From contig OX387608.1 of the NCBI GenBank assembly GCA_947568835.1, positions 7,850,001-7,914,000 of the forward strand: a DNA stretch of 64,000 bases. Reading direction: 5' to 3'. The translations under genes and the position numbers were made by a program. This document shows positions 1 to 10,632 of this stretch, piece after piece. The notes beneath the pieces are model-generated. The model did not search any database. It was not told the origin of the DNA and was given only the letters and a program-made list of their open reading frames with translations. The first letter of the stretch is position 1, and every line of letters starts with the position of its first letter. This DNA comes from Protonemura montana. Taxonomy: Eukaryota > Arthropoda > Insecta > Plecoptera > Nemouridae.

Positions 1-956
1 GCAAATCACCCGTAAATTGATAGATTATATAATTTTTCAGTTTAAAAATTGTGTGTAAGTACTACAAAGATTCTTTTTACTCACTCATTTCTTCGTTTCA
101 CTCTGACCTATCACTCTGGCTTCTTCGAACAACGGCGAGGAGGAGAACACCCGCGTGGCTACTGAGTGCTCAGACACGGGTACGAAGCAATGCAGTTTTT
201 GCGTGCCGGGAATTGGCCGGGATGACGCAAATCGTGTGGCTAGCACCTGTTCTGTGTCTTGGTGCTCCTCAATAGTTCCGAATGTGAAGTTGATGGTCGG
301 GATGGCTTCGACCGCCCAATCGAAGAGTTGCCGGGGTGTTATTATTTGCGACTCGTAGGGGCGCTGAAGACTCGCCCGCGCTGCCAGCCGCTTGACCGTC
401 CCTCCGACGCCGTCGCAGGCGCTCTTCCCATGTGACGTCGCCGTGAAATGCCACTCCACGTCGGCCCCAAAGTCTCTTTGATAGTGGCACAAGTTGGCAA
501 AATTTTTCCTATTTTTATATTGCGAGGCTGCCCCATCAGAAAAATAGAACATCTTCTTTATGGTCTGAAATTTATTGTGCAAAAAGCTCACGAGTTTTTT
601 TATGAATAGATGCACTGCGACAGTGTTGTGGATCAAACTCTCGGAAATTACAACAAAGCTGATGTGGCGCTCTTCCCCGCCCTCTTTGTAATATGCCACG
701 AAGGGGTGGATGGTGGCGGACGCATTGTTCCAGTGGAACCCCTGGGCCTCGTCTTGTAGCACGAACGCATAGTTTTCGGCAAAATCACAGATCACCAAAA
801 ACTCGCCGGGCAGGAGACCGCACTTGATGTCCGATTGGTGCGAAGATTGTTTTTTAGCAATAAAAGAGTGGCGGCACAGAGCAACTAATTTTGCACAACA
901 ACTGTCCACGAATTCCTCGGATGAATCGATGTGCGTTTGCAGGGTGCATCGGTCGG
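1..956. repeat. Left arm of a 2.25-kb inverted repeat
   Basis: Bases 1-956 are the reverse complement of 1295-2250: coordinates of paired bases sum to 2251. Every open frame in this arm is reproduced exactly in the other arm, so the arms look identical. Pairing stops after base 956, where the left arm continues ATAAAAGAG and the partner strand does not. The outer end of the arm coincides with the first base of the window, so its true outer limit cannot be seen. Near-complete identity means either a very recent duplication or an assembly or read fold-back artefact. Confidence 0.95.
85..956 (-). pseudogene. Inverted partial copy of the transposon-like gene
   Basis: On the minus strand this arm encodes the same C-terminal part as the + strand gene, ending at the same stop codon (here 85-87). 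It lacks everything before the CRHSF segment plus about 16 more codons, because the arm ends at 956, and it has no start codon. Identity to the + strand copy is complete over the 273 shared residues I compared. It is a non-functional fragment generated by the inversion or duplication. Confidence 0.85.
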
Positions 957-960
957 ATAA

Positions 961-2166
961 AAGAGTGGATTTTCAAAATTTGCAGAGCTGCGGCCGAAGA
1001 ACTGTGTGTTGCCTGGTGCCAGTGGGACTCATTCGGTGTGCGTGTGCACTATCCACCAAAACGTCAAGCTAATGATCATCGGTGCCGACTTGACGAAGTT
1101 GACAGTGGACCAATCTTATCCGATAACATCTTACCACGACTGCCTTGAGCAGTTGGTCTGCGACAGTCCCCTCCCCGAATGCCATCTAGGCGAGTGTGAG
1201 GAGTGCCCGGGCATCGAGCCGTTAAAGGAGCGCCTCACGCAACTGCTGGACGACGAAATGGTGGACAATGTTATCTACAAGCAGTGGGAGAGCACCGACC
1301 GATGCACCCTGCAAACGCACATCGATTCATCCGAGGAATTCGTGGACAGTTGTTGTGCAAAATTAGTTGCTCTGTGCCGCCACTCTTTTATTGCTAAAAA
1401 ACAATCTTCGCACCAATCGGACATCAAGTGCGGTCTCCTGCCCGGCGAGTTTTTGGTGATCTGTGATTTTGCCGAAAACTATGCGTTCGTGCTACAAGAC
1501 GAGGCCCAGGGGTTCCACTGGAACAATGCGTCCGCCACCATCCACCCCTTCGTGGCATATTACAAAGAGGGCGGGGAAGAGCGCCACATCAGCTTTGTTG
1601 TAATTTCCGAGAGTTTGATCCACAACACTGTCGCAGTGCATCTATTCATAAAAAAACTCGTGAGCTTTTTGCACAATAAATTTCAGACCATAAAGAAGAT
1701 GTTCTATTTTTCTGATGGGGCAGCCTCGCAATATAAAAATAGGAAAAATTTTGCCAACTTGTGCCACTATCAAAGAGACTTTGGGGCCGACGTGGAGTGG
1801 CATTTCACGGCGACGTCACATGGGAAGAGCGCCTGCGACGGCGTCGGAGGGACGGTCAAGCGGCTGGCAGCGCGGGCGAGTCTTCAGCGCCCCTACGAGT
1901 CGCAAATAATAACACCCCGGCAACTCTTCGATTGGGCGGTCGAAGCCATCCCGACCATCAACTTCACATTCGGAACTATTGAGGAGCACCAAGACACAGA
2001 ACAGGTGCTAGCCACACGATTTGCGTCATCCCGGCCAATTCCCGGCACGCAAAAACTGCATTGCTTCGTACCCGTGTCTGAGCACTCAGTAGCCACGCGG
2101 GTGTTCTCCTCCTCGCCGTTGTTCGAAGAAGCCAGAGTGATAGGTCAGAGTGAAACGAAGAAATGA
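961..2166 (+). CDS. Putative transposon-encoded RNase H-like protein, 5' end missing
   Basis: The open frame runs from just after a TAA at 958-960 to a TGA at 2164-2166, about 401 codons. There is no ATG at the front: the first residues (including FAELRPKNCV) read as the interior of a larger protein, so the gene is broken at the inner edge of the left arm (956/957). Counting from the GTG at 1006, acidic residues lie in VICDFAENY (Asp154), YFSDGAASQYKN (Asp237) and SHGKSACDGVGG (Asp278). This spacing would suit an RNase H-fold DDE/DDD transposase, but the superfamily is not certain to me. Related uncharacterised proteins, as I recall them, are repetitive in arthropod genomes with the SDGA-QYKN and SHGK-CDG-GGT-KR motifs. 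The C terminus is intact. Function as a transposase is inference; membership of a repetitive mobile family is more secure. Confidence 0.6.
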   Translation, partial: KSGFSKFAELRPKNCVLPGASGTHSVCVCTIHQNVKLMIIGADLTKLTVDQSYPITSYHDCLEQLVCDSPLPECHLGECEECPGIEPLKERLTQLLDDEMVDNVIYKQWESTDRCTLQTHIDSSEEFVDSCCAKLVALCRHSFIAKKQSSHQSDIKCGLLPGEFLVICDFAENYAFVLQDEAQGFHWNNASATIHPFVAYYKEGGEERHISFVVISESLIHNTVAVHLFIKKLVSFLHNKFQTIKKMFYFSDGAASQYKNRKNFANLCHYQRDFGADVEWHFTATSHGKSACDGVGGTVKRLAARASLQRPYESQIITPRQLFDWAVEAIPTINFTFGTIEEHQDTEQVLATRFASSRPIPGTQKLHCFVPVSEHSVATRVFSSSPLFEEARVIGQSETKK

Positions 2167-2250
2167 GTGAGTAAAAAGAATCTTTGTAGTACTTACACAC
2201 AATTTTTAAACTGAAAAATTATATAATCTATCAATTTACGGGTGATTTGC
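1295..2250. repeat. Right arm of the 2.25-kb inverted repeat
   Basis: This is the partner of 1-956. It carries the 3' part of the transposon-like gene in its natural continuous context with the 338-bp spacer (957-1294), so spacer plus right arm look like the original sequence and the left arm like the added inverted copy. The sequence after 2250 has no counterpart inside the window. Confidence 0.95.
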
Positions 2251-2744
2251 ATGGACCATGCTAACAGACTTGCAGAAACACAACTAAATGCACACACATT
2301 TATACAATAAAAATCTCATAACTTCTGATCATACGGCTGTTAATGATTAATTTTTTTTTCATGGAAAGATAATAGACAGGAGATGCTTCACAACAAAACA
2401 AAAAAAAAAAAAAAATATTACTTCTCGAGTTATTAAGGGTTGAAATTTAAGGGTGGATTTTTTCTACCCCTAAACTTGATAAGTAAGCAATTTATGCATT
2501 TTTTCTTGTTAATGAAAGCACGATTATCATTTTAGAACTAATCCCATTGTTTTAAGTTTATTTGTTCAAACGCTAGAGTGAATATAGTGAATGGCCGTGC
2601 GGGGCAAAAAGTAAAATATTTTATTTTTCCATCCCCTGCCACGGGCAAACCGCTAGACATATGGAAAAAAACTTTAAAAGAGATTTTTTATTTCCGGTGT
2701 TCTAACCCTCCTGAAAATTTCGTCAAGTTCTGAGATAGTGAAGG

Positions 2745-2935
2745 TTTTGAGTGTGGGCACTTGATATGGAATGACCCTATACTTGTATCGATATTTTGAG
2801 TAGTTATGATTGAATCAAAGAGACTTGTTAAAAAAGACGGCTGCAAGCGTCATCCGGTAGCAGCAACCGTTTCAACGTGTTGCTGACGTTTTTAGTCAGC
2901 AAAAATTCTAACATTAAAGCTTGCCCTCTGAGCAT
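2745..2935 (+). repeat. MITE-family fragment (right half)
   Basis: The segment carries TATCGATATTTTGAGTAG, then an AAAAGACGGCTGCAAGCG-type stretch, then a TTGCTGACG-type segment ending in CAGCAAAAATTCTAACATTA. The same order occurs at 11795, 46050, 52594, 57450 and 62460. The left half with the GCCGC-AAATGACTAC segment is not recognisable, so this is a decayed or truncated copy. Confidence 0.6.
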
Positions 2936-5395
2936 ACCTACAAACTTAATTGTATTTCCGCTTCCGTCATCTTTGTCATCCAATCAGATGCAAAAGATTT
3001 ATTTCAATTCCTCAAGCTAACAAAACCGTTGCACAGACTCAGCGATATTGAAATTCAAGTGTCCCATTTCACATTAAATAACGAACACAACACATTTTCC
3101 AGAATTATCATCAAATTTTCCTCTAGCCCCAGGCCAACCCCCACCCCTAGGTGTAGCTAGGGGGGATCAAAATAACCAAACCTTGCATATAAACACCAGA
3201 TCTTGGGATGAAAAACAGACCCCCCTACCATTCCAGACATTCTTTTGTGCAAAAGAAAATTGACTCAAATTTCCATCCATCAGTTTTGTTGAGGCAACAA
3301 AACTCGTCGATGGCAAGAGAAACATGAAGCGGGTTGTGGTGGAAGGAGGAGGGGGGGGGGGTGATGATCCAACAGAATTCTACAACGATGATCAATAAAC
3401 TAGATTAAAATATCAAAAGAATTCAGTGTTATTTGAGCGGCTTTCGGAAGCAACGACGAAAGCCTCCTGCCGCAAGTCAAAGACTTTCTGGACGTCATGG
3501 GACAACGACGACTGGATAGGCCGGCGGCTGGCTAAATAGAAATATTCTTTTGTGTCAAAAACAACTTCTCAGTCTGTTTATATTACAAAAAAGGTAAAGT
3601 ATTTTTATGTTTAGGTTTCCTTGCAAAATGAATGACAGGGAATTTTCCACAGCTTTTTCTCCAATCTCCTCATAAACCTTGGTGCTCATTTGTTTGTTTA
3701 TTTATATTTATTGTGTATTTGAATATTATTGAAGTTTATTACTTTGAATAGTAACGAAATTATATTCTTTAACATTTATAACGACGGTGTCGTCACCCAG
3801 TGGCATCCTACATTATTGTCGGAAAATTTGGCAGCTATTTTTCGAGAAAACAATTTAACATTAGCGCTGTAACTCTGACTCTATCTGTAAATGCAATGCT
3901 TTCATAAGCAATGTTATGGTTGACCTATTAAAAGGCCTTATTTTTCCAGGAATCGTGGGCTTTGATACCAGATCATTACCATTCGGCAACATAATTAACT
4001 TAAATAAATACCTCACTGACAACATAACCTAGCAATTCGGCGAACTGGAGGTACGCAAGGAAAACACCGCGTATAGCCAAAGCCGCGACATTTTCAGCAA
4101 TCTTAACATTACATCAATATTTCATAAGTTGAAGTCATTGAAGATTATGCGAGTCAAAACGAGGAGGCGCATACGTTCGCAGCGCTTCACAGCGGCTGGG
4201 CCTGAAAACTAGAAGTCGGATCTGATAAATTATTCAGTCGCACCGCCCGCGGACATTTTCACGCTTTGTGTGACTTTCCCGGCTCTCCGCTTTGGGAAAG
4301 TCTCGCGGAAAAGTCGGACAGGCTTTGGAAAAGCGACTGAGTGTATATGTGTGTGTGTGTGTGGATTAGTTTGATCTAGCGGTTGAAATATTTCTGTAAC
4401 TCTGTCTCTGGGTTTGGTGTCGGGCCACGCGGAGGAAAGTTTTGTTGAGAGGAAATTACACTAGGGGTATTTTTTTTTTTTAAACGGAAAAAGTTACAAA
4501 ATATAAACTGGGAAATCGTAATGACCGTCTGCTTTTGAAAAACGCGTATACCCCTTAGGCGACTGGCTCTAAGACTCACGCATTAGATTGACAGAAGCAC
4601 AGTAGGTTCTAGAATTGTCAAAATCATGCCCTGCGGAGGTGACCCACGTTCCAGCCCGCAAATAATAAATTTACCGGTCATTTTAATGGGAAACCGTTGA
4701 AAAGTTTTCGCCAAATCGAAACAAAATAAATATAAAACAATCTTCCTCGTATTAAAATAGTGAATATTTTATTGGTTTCCACGAAGATAAATTCTCTGTT
4801 AAAAAAATGAGTAACAATCAAAACAGTTGCTGTAGATTTGCTGCAATTCTGTGGGAATCAATTAAAAAAATTTTTTCGAGAATAACCCAACTTGAATGTA
4901 CAGAGACAGTTGGTACTACCTTATACTCAATAGCATAACTGATAACCTTCGATTTACATTTTTTAACAGGGTGCAAATGTCTGGTTTCGAAACATTGTGC
5001 TGTGTGATAAACGTTAAGGTTTGGTTGCATTGTGTTGATTTATCTTGGGTTGGGCCAATGAGACACCCGATACCGTCACCGACACCAGCACGTGTGAAGG
5101 GACTGGCTCCTCCACCAAACGTTGTATCTTAGAGAAAAAAATTAAGAACTTAAAACTAACACTGGAACAACGCCAAAAATAAAATAAAATAAAAACGGCG
5201 GTCTTTATCCTTGAAATAAACTCTTTCTGCAAAGAAAACAACATAAAGACAACCTGCAATCACTTAGTTTCGCCGTTTTCAGCTGCTTAAACCAAAGTAC
5301 ACAAGTAACCGCGAAAAACATTCTTATAATGTACCTCAAAACGGTGACCCCTAAAGGACGCCGTCTCAGCCTGCGCTAGCTTTTGGACGTGTGCC

Positions 5396-5416
5396 GGGGG
5401 GGGGGGGGGGGGGGGG
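5396..5416 (+). repeat. Poly-G run (21 bases)
   Basis: An uninterrupted G homopolymer follows GTGCC. Such runs can form G-quadruplexes, and their exact length is often unreliable in assemblies. Confidence 0.9.
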
Positions 5417-7672
5417 TCTACGCGACAGCCAAAGAGGCTAATTCAGAATGAGATTACGACTCCAGCCACTCGGAGCGTACTCTGACGCCCCCACCCCCCC
5501 CGCACAAGACTCTTCCCGTGGTGTAATTTGTAACTTAACTCCGGTTTGAGGTCGGCCTGCTTCACTTGCTCGGAAGAGAGATGAAAATAATTATAATATA
5601 GTCCGTTTCTTACCAGTTGTCGCCGAAAGGTAAGAAGAGAAATGCTATGATACGCTTTGAGGTCGTATACTCATTTCTGGTAGGTTAATATCAAAAGACT
5701 TTCTGAAACCGTCGTGGTGAGTTGTCTACTTACAAGTTACAAGCTGAATGACCTTCAACATTGTGAGCCATAGAATTTTGCAGAGAACCAAATTTGGACT
5801 AAATTCAGCCAGGGAACTTGAGCGCAGACGGTAAGGGCCATGTTTAATCCCATTTATATGGGGGTAGTGTTCATAAAACTCCGATGCAGTCTACCACACT
5901 AGGAACGTGTTCCTTGTAAACAAGAACTCGTGTCAAAACTTTTTCCAAACACCGACTCAAGTCACTCAAGTATAACCACAGCAGACTGGTGCGGCATCTT
6001 TTCTATTTAGACATTTTCTACTTAAACAATTATGCACTGACACCCACCAAAACAGATGGAGTCACATGTAAACTGTTCTGGTGTAAAAGGGTCATTGCAC
6101 TTATGAGCGTCCCGAAATGCTTAACAGTGTCGATCTCTGGTTTAGTTTACCAGGAGCAGGCCAACCTTGGTGGCACCAGGATTTCATTGAGCTAGTTTTT
6201 TTTTGGCAAGCCTTGCGTCAGCATAGCTTGTCAAAGGGACAAGGCTGGTGGCCCTTGGTGCTCTTGGACAGGAGCAGCCAAAATATTGTGGCGAAGGGAC
6301 AAGGCCACGCGAAAGCTGGTCATTATATGCTGTTTGTCAGGAGACAGCTTCGTTATTTTTTTTGGAAAGGCTTTTTAAAATAGATTTAAATTTGGTATTT
6401 GCTACCTTTTTTTTCATTTGTTCATGCATGAACTAAATTGGTTCTAAAATTAAAATCGAAATAAATGCAAACTGTTAAAGCAATACTGGACTAAAGAAAA
6501 CTTTCAATACCGTTTAAAGCTATCTCTTTTGTTCGTTATTTATTTAAGATTATTTGATGTTATAAATATAATGAGTATTACCAGTGTCATATTCCTCAGT
6601 ACGAATTTGTTTGCCCAACTTTAGCAAAAATGTCTCCAAAAGGATTGCTATGATTTCTTCTCTAGTGGGAAATACAGGCTCACTGACAGTTCCATTCCCT
6701 GAATCGAGCAAACAGTGGCAGCCTGGAAGCAACACACTGTAGCCTCTCCTTTTGTCTCACGGCCCATGGAACACAAAAGTCTCGAAAGCGCGGGAAAAAA
6801 ACCGTGCCGCGAAATGGGATTTGAAAATCGCAGCCGAGGCTAATTTGGCAAAGTCTTTATTTCCGTTAGGATTTCGCCGACAAAAGAAGCGAACGCTAGC
6901 TGAGACTATAGTCAAAGGGCACCCGCCTCCTTGATTCAGCGATCCGAGGGGCCGAGACTAAATCTAGTTATCTGCAGAGAATGCATTCTGGCAGCGCGGT
7001 CGGTGGTTGGTAATCTGCTGTTTGGCGGAGTTTGCAATTTCAAATCTTGCTCTCCGGAAAATGAGATTGACGTTATGAAATTATGTGATATTTAATCCTT
7101 GGCGTCGTTACTCTCAAAATTGTATCGCCAGGGCCGGATTCCTACGCCACAAAAGACTTTGTTTAGCACTTTGCGGTAATGTCCCCGGATTGTTGAAAAC
7201 AACAAAAATAATATTGGTTCCTTTTTAGAAATAAGGTTAAAATTTACCAGCATTTCAGTTTTATAAACATTTTAAAAAATATTTAGAGAGCATATAATTG
7301 TTTTAAATATTTTAGCAAAAATATGGAAACGGATAATACCTAAACAAGTATGATCCTCATTTATTTCAAATAGTGCTCGATTATGACTGATGCAGCTTCC
7401 TATAGTGGTAATCCTTGAAAAAAAAAATAGCTATTGCATTATTTTTAATGTTATTTTGCCACTAAATTTGCCACTGCGACTAAAATTTGAGAATACATTC
7501 TGTCTGTAAAATTGTTTCCGTCATGTTGTGTCTCTTGTCACAAGAAAGAAATCAACTGCAATCGGAGTGGATGGGATCGGAAACCTTAAATTATACATCA
7601 CATTACCAATTTACCCAATGATTGATAATTATTAGTAATATATAATTATTGATTAAATATAATGCACCGTTT

Positions 7673-7700
7673 TCACAACTGGCCCTGTTGCACTGGTATA
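7673..7700 (-). mobile_element. 3'-end piece of a 5S-derived SINE, split by a nested insertion
   Basis: This is the 3'-terminal part (in minus orientation) of the SINE that resumes at 8139. It ends in GCACTGGTATA, which is repeated at 8139-8149 on the other side of the nested copy. Confidence 0.8.
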
Positions 7701-8138
7701 TTATTATTTGTGGTGTTTAACGACGCACTGTTTTGACAACTGGCCCTGCGGCTCTGGTCTAATGGCGTCGGTGAATGAGTGGATGATGATGAGGATGATG
7801 ATGAACCTAACCTAGCCTAGAAGGGAGGAGGGAAAACCCGGTGCCGGCACGTAGCCTACTCCTGTCGAAAAGCACCAAGGGGACCACCGGCTTCACGTCC
7901 CTTCCGAAGGACGGTACAACTCGAACAGCAGGATTCCTCCACAAATCCATGCTGTCGAGAGGTTGATAAGCAAGGCGAATGAAGTTGCTGTACTAACTTT
8001 CATCCCTCCAACCTCTCTCCCGAACAGAACTGGTCATGTGTAAAATGGTCACCCATTCAATACCTGACTCAGTGCAGTGTTGCTTAACTTCGGTGATCTT
8101 ACGAGAACCGGTGTTTCCAACACGCCAAACCGTTCGGT
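7701..8138 (-). mobile_element. Full-length 5S-rRNA-derived SINE, nested in another copy
   Basis: Read on the minus strand, the element starts CCGAACGGTTTGGCGTGTTG and continues with ACCGGTTCTCGT, GATCACCGAAGTTAAGCA and ATTGAATGGGTGACCA. This is the order of eukaryotic 5S rRNA from its 5' end through the internal promoter region. A ~320-bp body follows (CTTGCTTATCAACCTCTCGA, ACGTTAAGCCGG-type and CATCATCATC segments). The 3' end is GTTAAACACCACAAATAATAA. Flanks GCACTGGTATA at 7690-7700 and 8139-8149 are an 11-12 bp target-site duplication. This is a SINE3-type structure: a pol III-transcribed element moved by a LINE's enzymes, the latter being inference from known families. Confidence 0.93.
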
Positions 8139-8488
8139 GCACTGGTATAATGGCGTTGGTGAATGAGTGCTTATGATAATTCTGACCCAACCTAAAGGAG
8201 AGGAGAAGAAACCCGGTACCGGCAAGCAGCAACTCCTGTCGACGAGCACCATGGGTACCACCAGCCAAGAGTCCCTTCCAAAGGACGGTACAACGCGAGC
8301 AACAGGCTTCTTCCAAAAATACATGCTGTCGAGAAGTTGATAAGCAACGCGAGTGAAGTTTCTGTGTTAACTTTTATCCCATCAACCTCTCAACTAAATG
8401 CCACCCACCCATTCTTTATCTGATCCAGCGCAGTGTTGCTTAACCTCGGTGATCGCTCGAGAACCGGTGTTTCCAACGTGCCAATCGG
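8139..8488 (-). mobile_element. 5S-derived SINE (host of the nested copy)
   Basis: This is the remainder of the copy whose tail lies at 7673-7700. On the minus strand it carries the 5S head (ending at the right side near 8488), the body with CTTGCTTATCAACTTCTCGA and a GGGTTTCTTCTCCTC-type segment. It is more diverged than the inserted copy, as expected for the older element. Confidence 0.9.
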
Positions 8489-10294
8489 CCCATTAGATCG
8501 GCGAGTAGTGAGAGGAGCCGCCAGAGAGCAGGTCGGTCTCCCTTCTTTCCAAACCCGTCGTAGCAGCAAGTAAGTGCAAAGACAAATTGATCGCTTTTTG
8601 CCTTACGGTGACCCTAACAGGAAGAAGCGGCGATGTAACTCCTCGACGAAGAGGATAACAAAGCGGTGGAAATGCCGGGAGACAGGATGGCGGCAGGAAA
8701 GGGGGAATCGCAGGGCGCCCACCGCTCGTAATTAATGTTTGAAGAAAAATGCAAACTTTTCGGCGACTTGTAATTCTCCCAAGAAACGTGATCTGGAATT
8801 GGCCGAAGTTTTCTACCGAAAATAATGAGCATTTTCGACTAGCTGAGGCGAAATTATTCCCAGAATTCTCGGGCCTATCGTTTTCTCTCGAGGCATTTTT
8901 TTTTTCTGTAAATAAGCTTCTTATAAAACAAGTGATATGCAATTGGATTTTCATAATTTAATAATTTACTTGGGCTACCACGTCTTAATAATAATAAGCC
9001 ACTTTTTTTGCCGCCACAAATTTTAATCACAAAACACAATTTACAACGCCGAGAATTATTTAAAAATAAAAGTCACTGCCTACCAAACCAGTTCGACCAA
9101 CTTCTTTTTTTCTTTTTCTTCACCATGATATTAAACGCGTCGTGCTTATCGAAATAATTGCCACAAGTTTCCATTAGACGGTGACAGCGGTATATTTGGC
9201 AGCTTTGTGAAATCCTGTCAGCCATGAAGAGTTTATAGCCTTCTAGATTCTTGCCACAGCGCCATTTGCGCTTAAAGTTGCAAACCTGGCGGTGGCAGAA
9301 TGAAGTACCAGCAACCATAGGTCAGCGATTGGGTTGTTATGATTTACAGGCTTCTTTAATTACTCCTATTGGCAACGCCAACTGGTAGTGACAGTGAAAA
9401 CAAAATGGCAAACGAACTTGCTTAAAGTCGTTTGCAGATAATGTGACAAAGATTTTCTTTAATTATGATTGAATACAAGCTGATGTGATACCGTTAATTT
9501 GAAAAACAGCAGATTATCCACCGGAACCTATTTTTAAATCTATCTATATTGTTTATAATAAAAGTTGTCGACTTTTTCACATGGAAACATTTTTGGTAGG
9601 TTTTCCAAGTACATTTGTTATTTTGGGTTTTTTCTTGCTTATTTACTGCGGCGTTCGTGATATAAACAGTATGAGCATGTCTCTCAACACGCTCATCCTT
9701 CAACGAGATATCCGTCACTGAAAGTCGCTGCACTCCACTCTAAAGTGTCAAGTTTTATAAAAAAAAAAAAAAGGCGCACTTCACTTCGAAAAATTACAGA
9801 AATCAAGAAGCTACCGCCATTTTCATTAATTCGGTTTTATAAAATAAGCACTGGTCGCAAATTGGAGTTTTCCCCGGCGCCAAACACGGAAAAGTCGCAG
9901 CAGTTTTCGCAATCGGACGCGGTAATTTTCCGACGCCGAGAGAGGCTGAATTATTCAACGACGTCCCGTCGCCGATCACGCTGTCTATGGTGCGAAAAGT
10001 GCGTGAGCTAGAGGGAAAGAGCAATGGGGGTTGAGGATTAAGAGAGTTAGGGTTTCTGAGCATTAACAAGTGAATCTGATGGATCTGCGGTGGGTGGACT
10101 GGAATTTTCGCGTGGATGACTGTTATACTTTATAGATGTTGTTAGAAAATTCAGATCTCTTTCAAAAGTTCTTTTGATAACTTTTTCAAAGAACAGTAAT
10201 TTTTTTCGATGCGATTTTTTTTTATCAAATAGTTTCTTTTTGTTGCCGTTGCGACAGAAATTCTGGTCCTTCTCGTGAATCTATGGTATTTTTT
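8489..10294. other. Gene-free stretch
   Basis: 8489-8730 and 9770-10020 are richer in GC and CpG than their surroundings and show no long homology to the repeats listed here. They could be regulatory or 5' non-coding sequence, but nothing in them identifies a role. Open frames on both strands across 8493-8960 overlap and have no recognisable domain. The rest is AT-rich. Confidence 0.5.
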
Positions 10295-10632
10295 CTGAAC
10301 GGCTTTGTGTGATGAAAATACCGGTTCTCGGAAGATCACCGAAGTTCAGCATTGTTGCGCTGGGTCAGAGGATTTGGATTGATCATAGAGCTGGTCAGGT
10401 ATTGGATGGATAACAATCGAACTATTGTTTAGATTTTTTGGGACAGCTACTGGACGGATAAAAGTTAGTTCGACCTTTTCGCTTTGCTTATCAATCTCTC
10501 GACAGCATGCATTTGTGAAGGAATCCTGTTTTTCTTGTTGTACCGTCCTTCGCAACGGACATTAAACCGGTGGTCCTCTTGGTACAAGTTAGTTGTGATG
10601 ATTATTTGATCTGGCTGCGTTGTCAAAATTTT
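10295..10632 (+). mobile_element. 5S-derived SINE, diverged
   Basis: The head begins CTGAACGGCTTTGTGTGATG and continues with ACCGGTTCTCG, GATCACCGAAGTTCAGCA and GGTATTGGATGG. The body (CTTTGCTTATCAATCTCTCGA, CGTCCTTCG, TTAAACCGGTGGTCC) follows. The 3' part after about 10590 is shortened or diverged; a GTTGTCAAAATTTT piece near 10620 may be its tail. Confidence 0.8.

Larger units (their letters stand above)
2251..7664. other. Gene-free stretch with one MITE fragment and homopolymer runs
   Basis: No open frame here looks like coding sequence. Visible items are an A-run near 2397-2415, a MITE-family fragment at 2745-2935, a short G-run near 3350-3361, a GT-repeat near 4345-4362 and a 21-base G-run at 5396-5416. 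A stretch at 6210-6300 weakly resembles the middle of the 5S-derived SINE. The rest is AT-rich DNA in which I see nothing assignable. Confidence 0.6.

Noticed and set aside
85-909. A second independent gene on the minus strand at the left end
   Set aside because: It is the exact inverted copy of the 3' part of the + strand gene, without a start codon.
6120-6340. Another 5S-derived SINE copy
   Set aside because: Only GGTGGCCCTTGGTGCTCTTG and nearby words match; there is no head or tail. Too weak to call.
8493-8954. 153-codon minus frame
   Set aside because: Overlapping frames on both strands, no domain, and the Pro/Ser-rich middle follows from local GC-rich DNA.
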